From Alcaligenaceae bacterium SAGV5 (GTDB lineage: Bacteria; Pseudomonadota; Gammaproteobacteria; Burkholderiales; Burkholderiaceae_B): a stretch of DNA of 64,000 nucleotides. Below, piece by piece: positions 19,261 to 27,963 of this stretch; the stretch's first letter is position 1, and the number at the start of each line of letters is the position of its first letter. The translations under genes were made by a program, and so were the position numbers. The DNA is taken from contig SPDP01000001.1 in assembly GCA_009360345.1 (NCBI GenBank), positions 1,116,001 to 1,180,000 of the forward strand, written 5' to 3'. The notes under the pieces were generated by a model that was not told the DNA's origin, did no database searches, and saw only the letters and a list, made by a program, of their open reading frames with translations.

Positions 19261-20226
19261 GTGAGAATCCTGATCTGCCTGTTGTTGTCCTGTTGTTCCC
19301 TGGCGCAGGCCCAGCCCGCGCCCGATGCCGGCTATCCCGCGCGGCCCGTGACCATCGTGGTCGGTTATCCGCCCGGCGCGGGGACCGACGTGCTGGCCAG
19401 GCTGGTGGCGCTGCGGCTGGCCAAGCGGCTGGGGCAGCCTTTCGTGGTCGAGAACCTGCCCGGGGCCAGCGGCATGATCGGCGCCAGCCACGTTGCCAAG
19501 GCTCCGCCCGACGGCCATACGCTGCTGGTGGCCCCGAACACCCTGTTCCTGGCGGCCCACCTGCTGCCCAAGGCATCCACGCCGGACGTCGTGCGCGCCT
19601 TCGCGCCCGTCATCCAGCTGTCGCAGGGCATGCTGCTGCTGGCCGCGCGGCCCGGCCTGGGCGTGTCCGACGCGGCGGGGCTGGTCGCGCGGGCGAAGCA
19701 GGGGCCGGGCCTGAGCTATGGCAGCCCGGGCAGCGGCTCGCCCATGCACATTGCCGGGGAGTTGTTCAACCGCGCCGCGGGCGTGTCGATCACGCACGTG
19801 CCGTACAAGGGCACCGCGCCCGCCATTACCGACCTGCTGGGCGGCCACATCGACCTGATCTACGGTGTGCCCGGCTCGCTCTGGCCGCATGTGCAGGCCG
19901 GCAAGATGGTGCCGCTGGGCGTCGTGCAGCCCACCCGTTCCCCGCTTCTGCCCCAGGTTCCGACGCTGGAAGAGCAAGGCATCAAGGGGCTGGATGTGAC
20001 GACGTGGTACGGCATGCTGGCTCCCGCCGGCACGCCGGCTCCCGTGGTCGCGCGTCTCAATCGCGAGGTCGCGGCCATCCTGGCCGAGCCCGACGTGCAG
20101 AAGGAGTTCCGCGCGCAGTGGGAGGTGCCGGTGGGAGGATCGGTGGAAGACTTCACGCGGCGCACGCGCGACGACTACGCGCGCGCCGGCGCCATCGTCG
20201 CCGAGTTCGGCATCCGCCTGGACTGA
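19261..20226 (+). CDS. Bug/TctC-family periplasmic receptor
   Basis: 321 residues starting with GTG behind a good AGGAG. Signal peptide of about 18 residues (MRILICLLLSCCSLAQAQ). Landmarks: YPARPVTIVVGYPPGAGTD, VVENLPGASGMIGASH, HVPYKGTAPAITDLLGG and MLAPAGTPAPVV. Located directly downstream of the Rieske oxygenase and probably co-transcribed, so it is the best candidate for capture of the oxygenase substrate. Confidence 0.9.
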   Translation: MRILICLLLSCCSLAQAQPAPDAGYPARPVTIVVGYPPGAGTDVLARLVALRLAKRLGQPFVVENLPGASGMIGASHVAKAPPDGHTLLVAPNTLFLAAHLLPKASTPDVVRAFAPVIQLSQGMLLLAARPGLGVSDAAGLVARAKQGPGLSYGSPGSGSPMHIAGELFNRAAGVSITHVPYKGTAPAITDLLGGHIDLIYGVPGSLWPHVQAGKMVPLGVVQPTRSPLLPQVPTLEEQGIKGLDVTTWYGMLAPAGTPAPVVARLNREVAAILAEPDVQKEFRAQWEVPVGGSVEDFTRRTRDDYARAGAIVAEFGIRLD

Positions 20227-20536
20227 CGCCGTGCGGCCCGGCGCCTTCGCGCGCCGCGCCTTGCCCTTTTTGCGCCTTGTGCCCGCCGTTGCCGCGGGAT
20301 CCGCGGTTTGGAAGGCGTAGCGGGCATGGTGAGGAAGAAAGCCTCCCGATCGCCGAAGTTGTGCGTACCCAGGGTTGTCCCTGATCCATTCCTGCCGGCC
20401 GCGAGCCGACAACCTCTGTTACCCATCGGTGGGATGGGCTGGAACTGACACGCGATAGGGCTTCTTATCGCGTGCCGTGCTTTTTCCCGCCGGTCGACAA
20501 TCGTGATGCAGCAGCCGCAGTCCAGAGGAGGTCGGC
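20227..20536. other. 310-base intergenic region between Bug and PAS/MCP genes
   Basis: No gene is seen. A GC-rich dyad (about 20233-20260, GCGGCCCGGCGC / GCGCGCCGC) followed by CCCTTTTTG is a plausible terminator for the Bug gene. A second inverted repeat stands at 20449-20474 (separate entry). The promoter of the downstream chemoreceptor-like gene must lie here but was not identified. Confidence 0.4.
20449..20474. repeat. Inverted repeat upstream of the 4xPAS receptor gene
   Basis: CACGCGATA and TATCGCGTG are perfect 9-base arms separated by eight bases; CTTTTT follows six bases later. It could be a terminator-like attenuator or a regulator binding site, about 60 bases before the receptor start. 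Confidence 0.5.
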
Positions 20537-22336
20537 ATGTCGGGAACCGCAAGTCGCTTGGCGCGCGTATTGGAATTCCGTTCGGATCGTTCTACCCAGG
20601 TGCTGGAGCAGGCCATCGATGCCGTCGTCAGCATCGACCAGAACAACAACGTGACCTTCTACAACGCCGCCGCGGAACGGCTATGGGGCTACGGGCGCTC
20701 CGAAGTGATCGGGCGCAACGTAAAGATGCTGGTGCCGCAGGCCATCCAGGCGGCGCACGACGGCTACGTGGACGCGCATCGCCAGACCGGGCAGAACAAG
20801 ATCGTGGGCACCAGCCGCAGGGTGCAGATCGACCGCAAGGACGGCCGCAAGGTCTGGGTCAGCCTGTCGTTGTCGCGGGTCGTCATCGGCCGGCACATCA
20901 CCTATACCGCTTTCGTGCGCGACATCACCGCGCAGCACGAGGAGCGCGAGACCATCAACCAGACGCTGGAGCAGGCGCTGGACGCCGTCGTGTCCATCGA
21001 CGAGCGGAACAACGTCACCTTCTTCAACGCCGCCGCCGAGCGGTTCTGGGGCTACGAACGGTCCGAGGTGATCGGCCGCAACGTGAAGATGCTGGTGCCG
21101 CGCGGCATCCAGGCCGACCACGACCGGCTGGTCGAAGCCAATCGCGAGACGGGCAAGGACAAGATCGTGGGCACCAGCCGCGAGGTGCAGGTCGAGCGCA
21201 AGGACGGCACCCAGGTCTGGGGCGCCCTGTCCTTGTCCAAGATCCGGGTCGGCGACCGCATCCTGTACACCGCCTTCGTCAAGGACATCTCGCGCGAGCG
21301 CGCGGTCCGCGAAGTCATCAACCAGACGCTGGAACAGGCCATCGACGCCGTGGTCTCGATCGACGGCGACAACAACGTCACGTTCTTCAATTCGGCGGCC
21401 GAACGGTTGTGGGGCTACGAACGGTCCGAGGTGATCGGCCGCAACGTGAAGATGCTGGTGCCACAGGCCATCCAGGCCGTCCACGACAGCTACGTGAACG
21501 CCAACCGCAGCACCGGCGTGGACAAGATCGTGGGCACCAGCCGCGACGTGCGGCTCGAACGCAAGGACGGATCCAAGGTGTGGGCCTGTCTCTCGCTGTC
21601 GCGGGTGAAGGCGGGCGACCGCATCACCTACACCGCCTTCGTCAAGGACATCACGGGTGAATACAACGCGCGCGAGATGATGAACCAGACGCTGGAGCAG
21701 GCGCTGGACGCGGTGGTCACCATCGACGAGCGGAACAACGTCACGTTCTTCAATGCCGCGGCCGAGCGGCTGTGGGGCTACGGACGCGACGAGGTCCTGG
21801 GCAAGAACGTCAAGATGCTGGTGCCGCATGCCATCCAGGCCGACCATGACCGGCTGGTCGAGGCCAATCGCGACACGGGCAAGGACAAGATCGTGGGCAC
21901 CAGCCGCGAGGTACCCATCGAGCGCAAGGACGGCACGCGCATATGGGGCCTCTTGTCCCTGTCGAAGATACGGCTCGAAGGCAAGATCGCGTACACGGCC
22001 TTCCTGAAGAACGTGCAGTCCGAGCACACCGAGCGCGAGACCACGCACAGCGCCATGAATTCCGTGCTGGCGTCCAGCGAGCAGATCGGCCAGATCGTGG
22101 CGGTCATCAACGAGATCGCCGCGCAAACCAACCTGCTTTCGCTGAACGCGGCCATCGAGGCCGCCCGGGCCGGCGACGCCGGCCGCGGGTTCGCGGTGGT
22201 GGCCGACGAGGTGCGCAAGCTCGCCATGCGCTCGTCCAAGTCGGCCAGCGAGATCGGCACGCTGGTCGAAGAGACCAAGGACCGCATCAACGAACTGGCC
22301 CGGTCGCTGCGCCTGGAGGAACACGGGATGCCGTAG
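20537..22336 (+). CDS. Soluble four-PAS sensor with short methyl-accepting signalling domain
   Basis: 599 residues with no membrane segment. Four nearly identical PAS domains repeat with a period of exactly 121 residues, beginning at residues 23, 144, 265 and 386 (each opens with LEQA[IL]DAVV[ST]ID and contains NVKMLVP and KIVGTSR). The C-terminus is a truncated chemoreceptor hairpin: [20 protein letters not shown], then [19 protein letters not shown] and ADEVRKLA. The tip is complete, but long adaptation helices are missing. AGAGGAGG precedes the ATG. The layout recalls cytosolic PAS-MCP proteins such as BdlA. No che genes lie nearby. Cofactor (haem, FAD or none) cannot be decided from sequence. 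Confidence 0.9.
   Translation: MSGTASRLARVLEFRSDRSTQVLEQAIDAVVSIDQNNNVTFYNAAAERLWGYGRSEVIGRNVKMLVPQAIQAAHDGYVDAHRQTGQNKIVGTSRRVQIDRKDGRKVWVSLSLSRVVIGRHITYTAFVRDITAQHEERETINQTLEQALDAVVSIDERNNVTFFNAAAERFWGYERSEVIGRNVKMLVPRGIQADHDRLVEANRETGKDKIVGTSREVQVERKDGTQVWGALSLSKIRVGDRILYTAFVKDISRERAVREVINQTLEQAIDAVVSIDGDNNVTFFNSAAERLWGYERSEVIGRNVKMLVPQAIQAVHDSYVNANRSTGVDKIVGTSRDVRLERKDGSKVWACLSLSRVKAGDRITYTAFVKDITGEYNAREMMNQTLEQALDAVVTIDERNNVTFFNAAAERLWGYGRDEVLGKNVKMLVPHAIQADHDRLVEANRDTGKDKIVGTSREVPIERKDGTRIWGLLSLSKIRLEGKIAYTAFLKNVQSEHTERETTHSAMNSVLASSEQIGQIVAVINEIAAQTNLLSLNAAIEAARAGDAGRGFAVVADEVRKLAMRSSKSASEIGTLVEETKDRINELARSLRLEEHGMP
20603..22054 (+). repeat. Four tandem 363-bp repeats encoding PAS domains
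   Basis: Units at 20603-20965, 20966-21328, 21329-21691 and 21692-22054. They have identical length and are highly similar at DNA level (for example the segments coding GRNVKMLVP and the GACAAGATCGTGGGCACCAG motif recur in all or most units). The equal length and similarity point to recent amplification or ongoing gene conversion, and make copy-number change by recombination likely. Confidence 0.85.
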
Positions 22337-22422
22337 GCACGGGAGCCCGGCGGGGGGCGAATGCCGGTGTTCGGGTATATAAATCCCTATTCCCGACCGG
22401 AAACGGCATTCAGGAGACGACG

Positions 22423-22875
22423 ATGGCTGGGCTCTACTTCGAACAGTTCACCCCCGGGCAGGAGTTCGCCCACGACTGGACCCGCACGGTCACGGAAATG
22501 GACAACGTATTGTTCAGTTCCTTGACCATGAACGTGCAGCCTTTGCACATCGATGCCCATTTCGCCGCCCGGACCGAATTCAAGCGGCCGCTGGTGAACA
22601 GCCTCTTCACGCTGGGGCTGATGATAGGCATGACGGTGAACGACACCACGTTGCGAACGACGGTCGCCAACCTGGGCATGGCCGAGGTGGCCTTTCCCAA
22701 GCCGGTGTTCGCGGGCGACACGCTGCGCGTGCGCACCCGAGTGCTCTCGGTGCGGGACAGCCGCTCGCGCCCGGACGCGGGTATCGTCGAGTTCGAGCAC
22801 CTCGCGCTGAACCAGGACGGCGATGTCGTCGCCCGGTGCAAGCGTTCCGCCTTGATGCACAAAGCCCCGGCCTAG
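22423..22875 (+). CDS. MaoC-family (hot-dog) acyl-CoA hydratase
   Basis: 150-residue single hot-dog domain. The hydratase motif reads [16 protein letters not shown]37 stands where the canonical R-hydratase has Asp, while H42 is kept. This Asn form is known from MaoC proteins acting on branched or dicarboxylic acyl-CoAs. AGGAG precedes the ATG. It is 10 bases upstream of a CitE-like lyase. Together they suggest hydration of an unsaturated dicarboxyl-CoA followed by cleavage, as in itaconate or mesaconate breakdown; this is inference from context. Confidence 0.85.
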   Translation: MAGLYFEQFTPGQEFAHDWTRTVTEMDNVLFSSLTMNVQPLHIDAHFAARTEFKRPLVNSLFTLGLMIGMTVNDTTLRTTVANLGMAEVAFPKPVFAGDTLRVRTRVLSVRDSRSRPDAGIVEFEHLALNQDGDVVARCKRSALMHKAPA

Positions 22876-22885
22876 GAGATCCGCC

Positions 22886-23740
22886 ATGGTCCGTTCGATG
22901 CTGTTCGTGCCGGGCGATGCGCCGCGCAAGTTCGACAAGGCCGCGGCCAGTCCCGCCGACGCGCTGATCCTGGACCTGGAGGATTCGGTGGCGCCCGAGA
23001 ACAAAGGCGCGGCGCGGCTGGCCGTGCGCGCCATGCTCGGCCAGGCGCCCGCCGGCAAACAGACCTGGGTGCGCATCAACGCGCTGGACAGTGGCGAGGC
23101 GCTGGCCGACCTGGCCGCCGTCGTTCCCGGACGGCCAGCCGGCATCGTATTGCCCAAGTGCGCCCGGCGTGCCGACCTGGAGCGGACGGCCCACTACCTG
23201 GACGCCTGCGAGGCCATGGCCGGCCTGCCCGCGGGGGGCATCCGCATCCTGGCCATCGTCACCGAGACCGCCCGTTCGCTGTTCGGCCTGCACGACTACG
23301 CCGGCGCCACGCCCCGGCTGTGGGGGCTGTCGTGGGGCGCGGAAGACCTGGCCGCCGACCTGGGCGCCCGGGCCAACCGGGAGGCCGGACGCTACACCGA
23401 GCCGTTCCGCCTGGCGCGTTCGCTGTGCCTGGCGGCCGCGGCGGCCGCGGGCGTGCGCGCGGTGGACACCGTCTGCGTCGAACTGGACGCGCCCGACATC
23501 CTGGCCGCCGAGACGAGCGAGGCGGTACGCGACGGCTTCGTCGCCAAGCTGGCCATCCACCCCCGGCACGTGGAGCCGATCAATCGTCTGTTGACGCCCG
23601 ACGAAGCCCGGTTGCGATGGGCGAGGGCGGTGGTCCAGGCGTTCGACGCGCACCCGGGCGCGGGGACGCTGAACCTGGACGGAAAGATGATCGATCGGCC
23701 GCACCTGCGGCTGGCGCGCCGGCTGCTGGAAGGGGAGTGA
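22886..23740 (+). CDS. CitE/HpcH-type CoA-ester lyase
   Basis: 284-residue TIM-barrel lyase of the HpcH/HpaI-CitE family. MRSMLFVPGD-like VRSMLFVPGDAPRKFDKA opens the barrel. LILDLEDSVAPENK carries the metal-binding acidic residues, VRINALDSGEA the CoA/substrate arginine, and KLAIHPRHVEPIN the C-terminal conserved loop. Such enzymes cleave malyl-, methylmalyl- or citramalyl-CoA to acetyl- or propionyl-CoA plus an oxoacid. Tightly linked to the MaoC hydratase upstream and a Bug receptor downstream. Confidence 0.9.
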   Translation: MVRSMLFVPGDAPRKFDKAAASPADALILDLEDSVAPENKGAARLAVRAMLGQAPAGKQTWVRINALDSGEALADLAAVVPGRPAGIVLPKCARRADLERTAHYLDACEAMAGLPAGGIRILAIVTETARSLFGLHDYAGATPRLWGLSWGAEDLAADLGARANREAGRYTEPFRLARSLCLAAAAAAGVRAVDTVCVELDAPDILAAETSEAVRDGFVAKLAIHPRHVEPINRLLTPDEARLRWARAVVQAFDAHPGAGTLNLDGKMIDRPHLRLARRLLEGE

Positions 23741-23878
23741 ACCCACCAGGCGGCGTCGGTTGCGCCGCCGCACATATCAGCTTTGCCTTCCCCGGTCCTG
23801 GGACGGGAAAGGGCGCGCTTCTATAGTAGGCCGCAGCGCCATGGCCGCATGCGGCTGGATGGCGGATAACCATAAGCC

Positions 23879-24868
23879 ATGGAGACGACCTTGAAACGCG
23901 CACTCGCCATCCTGTTCGGCGGCCTGGCGGCTACGGCCTTGCTGCTGCCTGCCGCCTACGCCCAGTCCGACTACCCCAGCCGACCCGTCACCCTGATCAA
24001 CCCCTATGCGCCCGGCGGCCCCGCCGACACGCTGGCCCGGGAGCTCGCATCCCGGCTGAAGGACCGCCTGGGCCAGCCCGTCGTCGTCGAGAACAAGGCC
24101 GGCAGCGGGGCGATGGTCGGCACCGGCTACGTGGCGCGCGCCAAGCCCGACGGCTACACCCTGCTGATGGGCACCTCGCCCGGCATGGTGGTCGGCCCGC
24201 TGATCGAGCGCGCGACCTACGACGGCCTGAAGGATTTCGACCTGGTCGGGCTGGTGGCCAACCAGCCCGTGGTCCTGGTCGCCAACGCCAAGCTCGGCAT
24301 CAACACCATGCAGGACCTGCTCGACCGGGCGCGCCAGCAGCCCGGCAAGCTGAATTTCGCGTCGGCAGGCACCGGCGGTCCGACCCATCTGGCCGGCGAA
24401 TTGCTGCGCCGCCGCGCCAACATAGCAATCACCCACGTTCCCTACAAGGGCGCCGCTCCGGCCCTGCAGGACCTGATCGGCGGCCAGGTCGAGCTGGGCA
24501 TGCTGAGCGCCTCGCCCGTGTTGCCCTTCGTCAAGGACGGCCGCCTCAAGGCCATCGCCTATACCGGTGCCAAGCGGTCGTCGCTGCTGCCCGAGGTACC
24601 CACCATGGCCGAGGCCGGCATCAAGAACTGGAACGAGGTCTCCACCTGGTATGCCCTGGCGGCGCCGCGCGGCACGCCCCCGGCTATCATCCAGAAACTG
24701 AGCGCGGCGCTGACGGCGATCAACGCCGAGCCGGAGCACCAGCGTTTCCTGGCGCAGCAGGACGGCAGCATCGACAACATGACGCCGGCCGAAGTCACCA
24801 CCTTTGCCCAGAAGGACAAGACGGCGATGACGGAACTGCTGGGCGCCCTGGACATGCTGGCGAAATGA
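23879..24868 (+). CDS. Bug/TctC-family periplasmic receptor
   Basis: 329 residues from the ATG at 23879. A TTG at 23891, preceded by GGAGACGACC, would give MKRALAILFGG and may be the true start, because the bases of the first ATG codon overlap the Shine-Dalgarno of the second. Signal peptide ends at AYA. Landmarks: YPSRPVTLINPYAPGGPAD, VVENKAGSGAMVGTGY, HVPYKGAAPALQDLIGG, and ALAAPRGTPPAII. Likely the uptake receptor for the MaoC/CitE module. Confidence 0.9.
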   Translation: METTLKRALAILFGGLAATALLLPAAYAQSDYPSRPVTLINPYAPGGPADTLARELASRLKDRLGQPVVVENKAGSGAMVGTGYVARAKPDGYTLLMGTSPGMVVGPLIERATYDGLKDFDLVGLVANQPVVLVANAKLGINTMQDLLDRARQQPGKLNFASAGTGGPTHLAGELLRRRANIAITHVPYKGAAPALQDLIGGQVELGMLSASPVLPFVKDGRLKAIAYTGAKRSSLLPEVPTMAEAGIKNWNEVSTWYALAAPRGTPPAIIQKLSAALTAINAEPEHQRFLAQQDGSIDNMTPAEVTTFAQKDKTAMTELLGALDMLAK

Positions 24869-24874
24869 GTCTTG

Positions 24875-24898
24875 CGGCGCGGCGCCTTCGCCGCGCCG
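24875..24898. terminator. Strong GC hairpin between Bug and flavin reductase genes
   Basis: CGGCGCGGCG / CGCCGCGCCG perfect 10-base arms with a CCTT loop, beginning seven bases after the Bug stop. No T-run follows, so it may act as an mRNA 3' stabiliser or partial attenuator inside the operon instead of a full terminator. Confidence 0.5.
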
Positions 24899-24916
24899 TG
24901 ACAGGAATCGGAGAAC

Positions 24917-25558
24917 ATGAAGGACTTCATACGCGTCGACGGCCAGGGCCTGGACCCGGCCGACGCCTGCCGCCTCGTCGTCGGCTGCGTGGTGCCGCGC
25001 CCGGTGGCCTGGATCACCACGCAGGACCGGAGCGGCCGCGTCAACGCCGCCCCGTTCAGCTCCTACAACTACGTCGCTACCCGGCCGCCCATGCTGGCGG
25101 TCAACATCTCCACGCTGGACGGCGACCTGAAGGACACCGCGCGCAACATCATCGAGACGCGCGAATTCGTCGTCAACGTCTCGACCGAGGCCGACCTGGA
25201 GATCATGCACGCCAGCGCCGCGGAGTACCCGCCCGAGATCAGCGAACCCGAGGCCCTGGGCATCCCGCTTTTGCCCAGCCATCACGTCAAGCCCCCGCGC
25301 ATCGCCTCGACTCCGGTGCAGATGGAGTGCCGCCTGGACCAGGCCATCGAGCTGGGGGAGGGCTACAACACCCTGTACATCGGCCAGGTCGTTGCCTTCC
25401 ACCTCTCTCCCGACATCTACGACGGCCGACGCGTCAACAGCGCCGCCATGCGGCCCATCGCCCGCCTGGGGGGGCCTTTCTATGCCGCGCTGGGGGAAAT
25501 CTTCCACCGGCCGATGCTGCAACGGCAGCCGGGCGCGGAACCGCCGCCCGAGCGCTGA
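24917..25558 (+). CDS. Flavin reductase-like FMN-binding protein
   Basis: 213 residues of the flavin-reductase-like split-barrel family. VVPRPVAWITTQDRSGRVNAAPFSSYNYVATRPPM carries the FMN-binding segment, in two parts around the strand turn, and KDTARNIIETREFVVNV is the usual helix. Such proteins reduce FMN with NAD(P)H to feed an oxygenase, or act alone. It could supply electrons to an oxygenase encoded elsewhere. Preceded by GGAG. Last plus-strand gene before the convergent fumarase-like genes. Confidence 0.85.
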   Translation: MKDFIRVDGQGLDPADACRLVVGCVVPRPVAWITTQDRSGRVNAAPFSSYNYVATRPPMLAVNISTLDGDLKDTARNIIETREFVVNVSTEADLEIMHASAAEYPPEISEPEALGIPLLPSHHVKPPRIASTPVQMECRLDQAIELGEGYNTLYIGQVVAFHLSPDIYDGRRVNSAAMRPIARLGGPFYAALGEIFHRPMLQRQPGAEPPPER

Positions 25559-25588
25559 ACGGCGTGCCGATGTCGGCGGCGTGTCGGG

Positions 25589-26212
25589 CTAGGGACTTTC
25601 CGCCCTACGCTCGCCGAGACGGGCAAGGATCGCGGGCAGCCGGTCGTGCGCGGCTTCGGCCAGGTCGCCGTAGAGACTGTTGCCTTGCGCATCGATCCCC
25701 ACCGTAGCCGGCCCCAACCCCTCCACCCGCAGTTTCACCAGACGGTAGTGGTGCACCAGGTCGTTCCAGTGCACCGCCACCACTTCCCGTATCGATTCCG
25801 ACAGCAGCGTGCATCCCCCGCCCAGAAACGACAGGTATACGCAGCCCGCCTCCCGCATGGCCTCGACGCTGCGCGCATCCAGTCCGCCCTTGCCTCCCGC
25901 CACCCGCAACCCCAGCTCGCGGATCAGCCGCGGCATGAAACCGTTGAAGCGCGTGCTGGTGGTGGGGTTCAGGTACAGCACCTCGAACCGGCCATCGACC
26001 TCCCGGCTGTAGCTGCCCAGATGCAGCAGCGCGGCACCGTTCAGATCGATGGGAGGCGCTTCGCCACGGTCGAGCAGTCCGGTCAGGCGTTCGTGCGTGG
26101 TCATGCCCGCGCACAGCACGACCTCGCCGTGCAGGCGGACCTGGTCGCCCACGCGCAGCGACCGGACCTTGGCTTCGTCCAGGGGCAGTTCAAGTTCGTG
26201 CAGGGTGCTCAC
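25589..26212 (-). CDS. Class I fumarase / tartrate dehydratase beta-subunit domain
   Basis: 207-residue Fumerase_C-type subunit (compare TtdB). Landmarks: LRVGDQVRLHGEVVLCAGMTTHERL, YLNPTTSTRFNGFMPRLI, GGKGGLDARSVEAM and GPATVGIDAQGNSLY. It combines with the alpha subunit encoded 28 bases upstream (minus strand) to form an oxygen-sensitive [4Fe-4S] hydro-lyase acting on fumarate, tartrate or mesaconate. The split two-gene arrangement is that of tartrate dehydratase-type enzymes; substrate is not fixed by sequence. Confidence 0.88.
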   Translation of the reverse strand: MSTLHELELPLDEAKVRSLRVGDQVRLHGEVVLCAGMTTHERLTGLLDRGEAPPIDLNGAALLHLGSYSREVDGRFEVLYLNPTTSTRFNGFMPRLIRELGLRVAGGKGGLDARSVEAMREAGCVYLSFLGGGCTLLSESIREVVAVHWNDLVHHYRLVKLRVEGLGPATVGIDAQGNSLYGDLAEAAHDRLPAILARLGERRAESP

Positions 26213-26240
26213 GATATCGATTCCTCGTCAGGCCGGGCCG

Positions 26241-27110
26241 TCATTCGATGATCTCCACCCGGCCCGAGCCGTGGATGCGGGCCCGGGTGCGGCGGTTGAT
26301 CCAGCAGTTGAAGCACACCGCCACCGGCGTGAAGCCATGGCCCGAGGCATAGTCCACGTGCACGGCCATGGCGGTGCTGTCGCCGCCGGTGCCCATGGGG
26401 CCGAAGCCCGTTGCGTTGGCGGCTTCCTTGAGGCGGTCTTCCATGGCGGCCAGCATGGGCTCGGGATTGGTGGTGCCGATGGGCCGCAGCGTGGCCTGCT
26501 TGGCCAGTTTGGCGGCATAGTCGAAGGTGCCGCCTATGCCCACGCCGATGACGACGGGAGGGCAGTGCTGCGATCCCGCCTTCAGGATGACATCCATCAC
26601 GTAGCGCTCGATGGTCTCCAGGCTGGGGAAGGTGAATATCTCCAGCGCGGCCCAGCGGCCCGAGCCCAGCGCCTTGGGCGAACAGGTGATGTCCAGGTAG
26701 TCGGCGCCATCGATCAGGTCGAAGGTAACGATGGGCATGTCCTTGCCCTTGTAGCCGCGCTCGTTGGTGAGCGGGTTGGTCACGTGGGCGAGCAGCGGGG
26801 GCTGGATGGTGGCGACCAGATCGTCGAAACCATCGGCGAAGGCGCGTTTGATGTCACCCTCCAGCCGGGCGCCGGTGCCGATGCCCACGTAGTAGACCGG
26901 GACGCCGGAATCGGAGCACACGAAGTGCTGGCGGGCCTCGGCGGCATCGGCGCTTTGCAGCATGATGCGCAGCGTGCCGCGCGCGACGTCGTTGTGTTCG
27001 CTGCGCTCGGCCGCGCGCAGCGCTTCCTTGGTGTCCTCGGGTATCTTCTTCAGCGCGCGTTCGTAGAGCTGGGCGCTGACCGATCGCACGAGGTCGTAGC
27101 TGATGGCCAT
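26241..27110 (-). CDS. Class I fumarase / tartrate dehydratase alpha-subunit domain
   Basis: 289-residue Fumerase-type subunit carrying the Fe-S cluster. Candidate cluster cysteines are in FVCSDSGVP, SQHCPPVVIGVGIGG and AVCFNCWINRR. The ATG at 27110 follows GGGGAGACAG; an upstream in-frame extension to 27299 runs across the divergent GST promoter and is rejected. The enzyme may hydrate mesaconate to citramalate, which would link it to the MaoC/CitE pair opposite; fumarate or tartrate are equally possible. Confidence 0.88.
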   Translation of the reverse strand: MAISYDLVRSVSAQLYERALKKIPEDTKEALRAAERSEHNDVARGTLRIMLQSADAAEARQHFVCSDSGVPVYYVGIGTGARLEGDIKRAFADGFDDLVATIQPPLLAHVTNPLTNERGYKGKDMPIVTFDLIDGADYLDITCSPKALGSGRWAALEIFTFPSLETIERYVMDVILKAGSQHCPPVVIGVGIGGTFDYAAKLAKQATLRPIGTTNPEPMLAAMEDRLKEAANATGFGPMGTGGDSTAMAVHVDYASGHGFTPVAVCFNCWINRRTRARIHGSGRVEIIE

Positions 27111-27279
27111 CTGTCTCCCCTGTGGCGCGTCCGGGCGCGCGTTCCTAGGCATCCCCGGACTATAGCGACGTGGCCTTCCGGCTGCTATCACCCGGCCGGC
27201 ACATCTGCTTTGCGGACGGTCGCGGCCGCCCGGGTGGATATACTGGCCGCCATATGGAATATCTTGTTGGAAAGCGCGC

Positions 27280-27912
27280 ATGAAGCTGCATTGGTCCACC
27301 CGTTCGCCCTACGTGCGCAAGGTCATGGCCGCCGCCATCGAGACCGGGCTGGACGGGGCCATCGAGACCTGCCTGTCCACCGTCTCGCTGTCGACCGTGA
27401 ACGCGGACGTCGAGCGGGACAATCCGCTGGGCAAGATACCGGCCCTGGTGACCGACGAGGGCGTGGCCTTGTACGACTCGCTGGTCATCTGCGAGTACCT
27501 GGACCACCACAGCCGCAAGGGCCGTCTGTTCCCCCGCGAGTTCGAACAGCGCCTGGCCGCGTTGCGCTGGCATGCGCTGGGCAACGGACTGACCGATATC
27601 CTGATCCTGTGGAACAACGAGCGCGGCCGCGACCCGGCCATGCAGTCGCCGGCGCATCTGTCTTCGTACCACGCCAAGACCCTGGCCACGCTGGATGCGC
27701 TGGAAGCCACGGTGGACGAGCTCGACCGCCGCGAGTTCGACATCGGCCACCTGGGCGTGGCGGTCGGGGTCGGCCATGCGGATTTCCGTTTTGCCGATCT
27801 TCAATGGCGCGCCACGCGGCCGCGCCTGTCGGCCTGGGCCGACCGCATGGCCGAGCGCGAATCGCTGCGCCGGACGGTGCAGTTCGATCCGCGCCTGCAG
27901 AAGCAGGTTTAG
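27280..27912 (+). CDS. Glutathione S-transferase family protein
   Basis: 210 residues. Thioredoxin-like N-terminal domain with the glutathione site: STRSPYVRKV (Ser/Tyr near residues 6-11), NPLGKIPALV (cis-Pro loop) and YDSLVICEYLD (GSH gamma-Glu binding). The all-helical C-terminal domain follows. Divergent from the fumarase alpha gene, and 51 bases upstream of a Bug-like gene on the same strand. Some GSTs in such clusters act as maleylacetoacetate-type isomerases or ether cleaving enzymes; nothing here decides between them. Confidence 0.88.
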   Translation: MKLHWSTRSPYVRKVMAAAIETGLDGAIETCLSTVSLSTVNADVERDNPLGKIPALVTDEGVALYDSLVICEYLDHHSRKGRLFPREFEQRLAALRWHALGNGLTDILILWNNERGRDPAMQSPAHLSSYHAKTLATLDALEATVDELDRREFDIGHLGVAVGVGHADFRFADLQWRATRPRLSAWADRMAERESLRRTVQFDPRLQKQV

Positions 27913-27963
27913 TGTCGAACATAGGCCCCTGGCTGGTTCGGCATTCATTTTCTTGACCCGGTC

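Noticed and set aside
20603..22054. Assembly artefact causing four equal PAS copies
   Set aside because: Each unit has its own distinct substitutions spread along its length, so they are real separate copies, though copy number should be confirmed with long reads.
24917..25558. Reductase partner of the Rieske oxygenase at 17853
   Set aside because: Rieske oxygenases of this type usually use a ferredoxin-type reductase, and the flavin reductase lies in a separate operon; no direct support.
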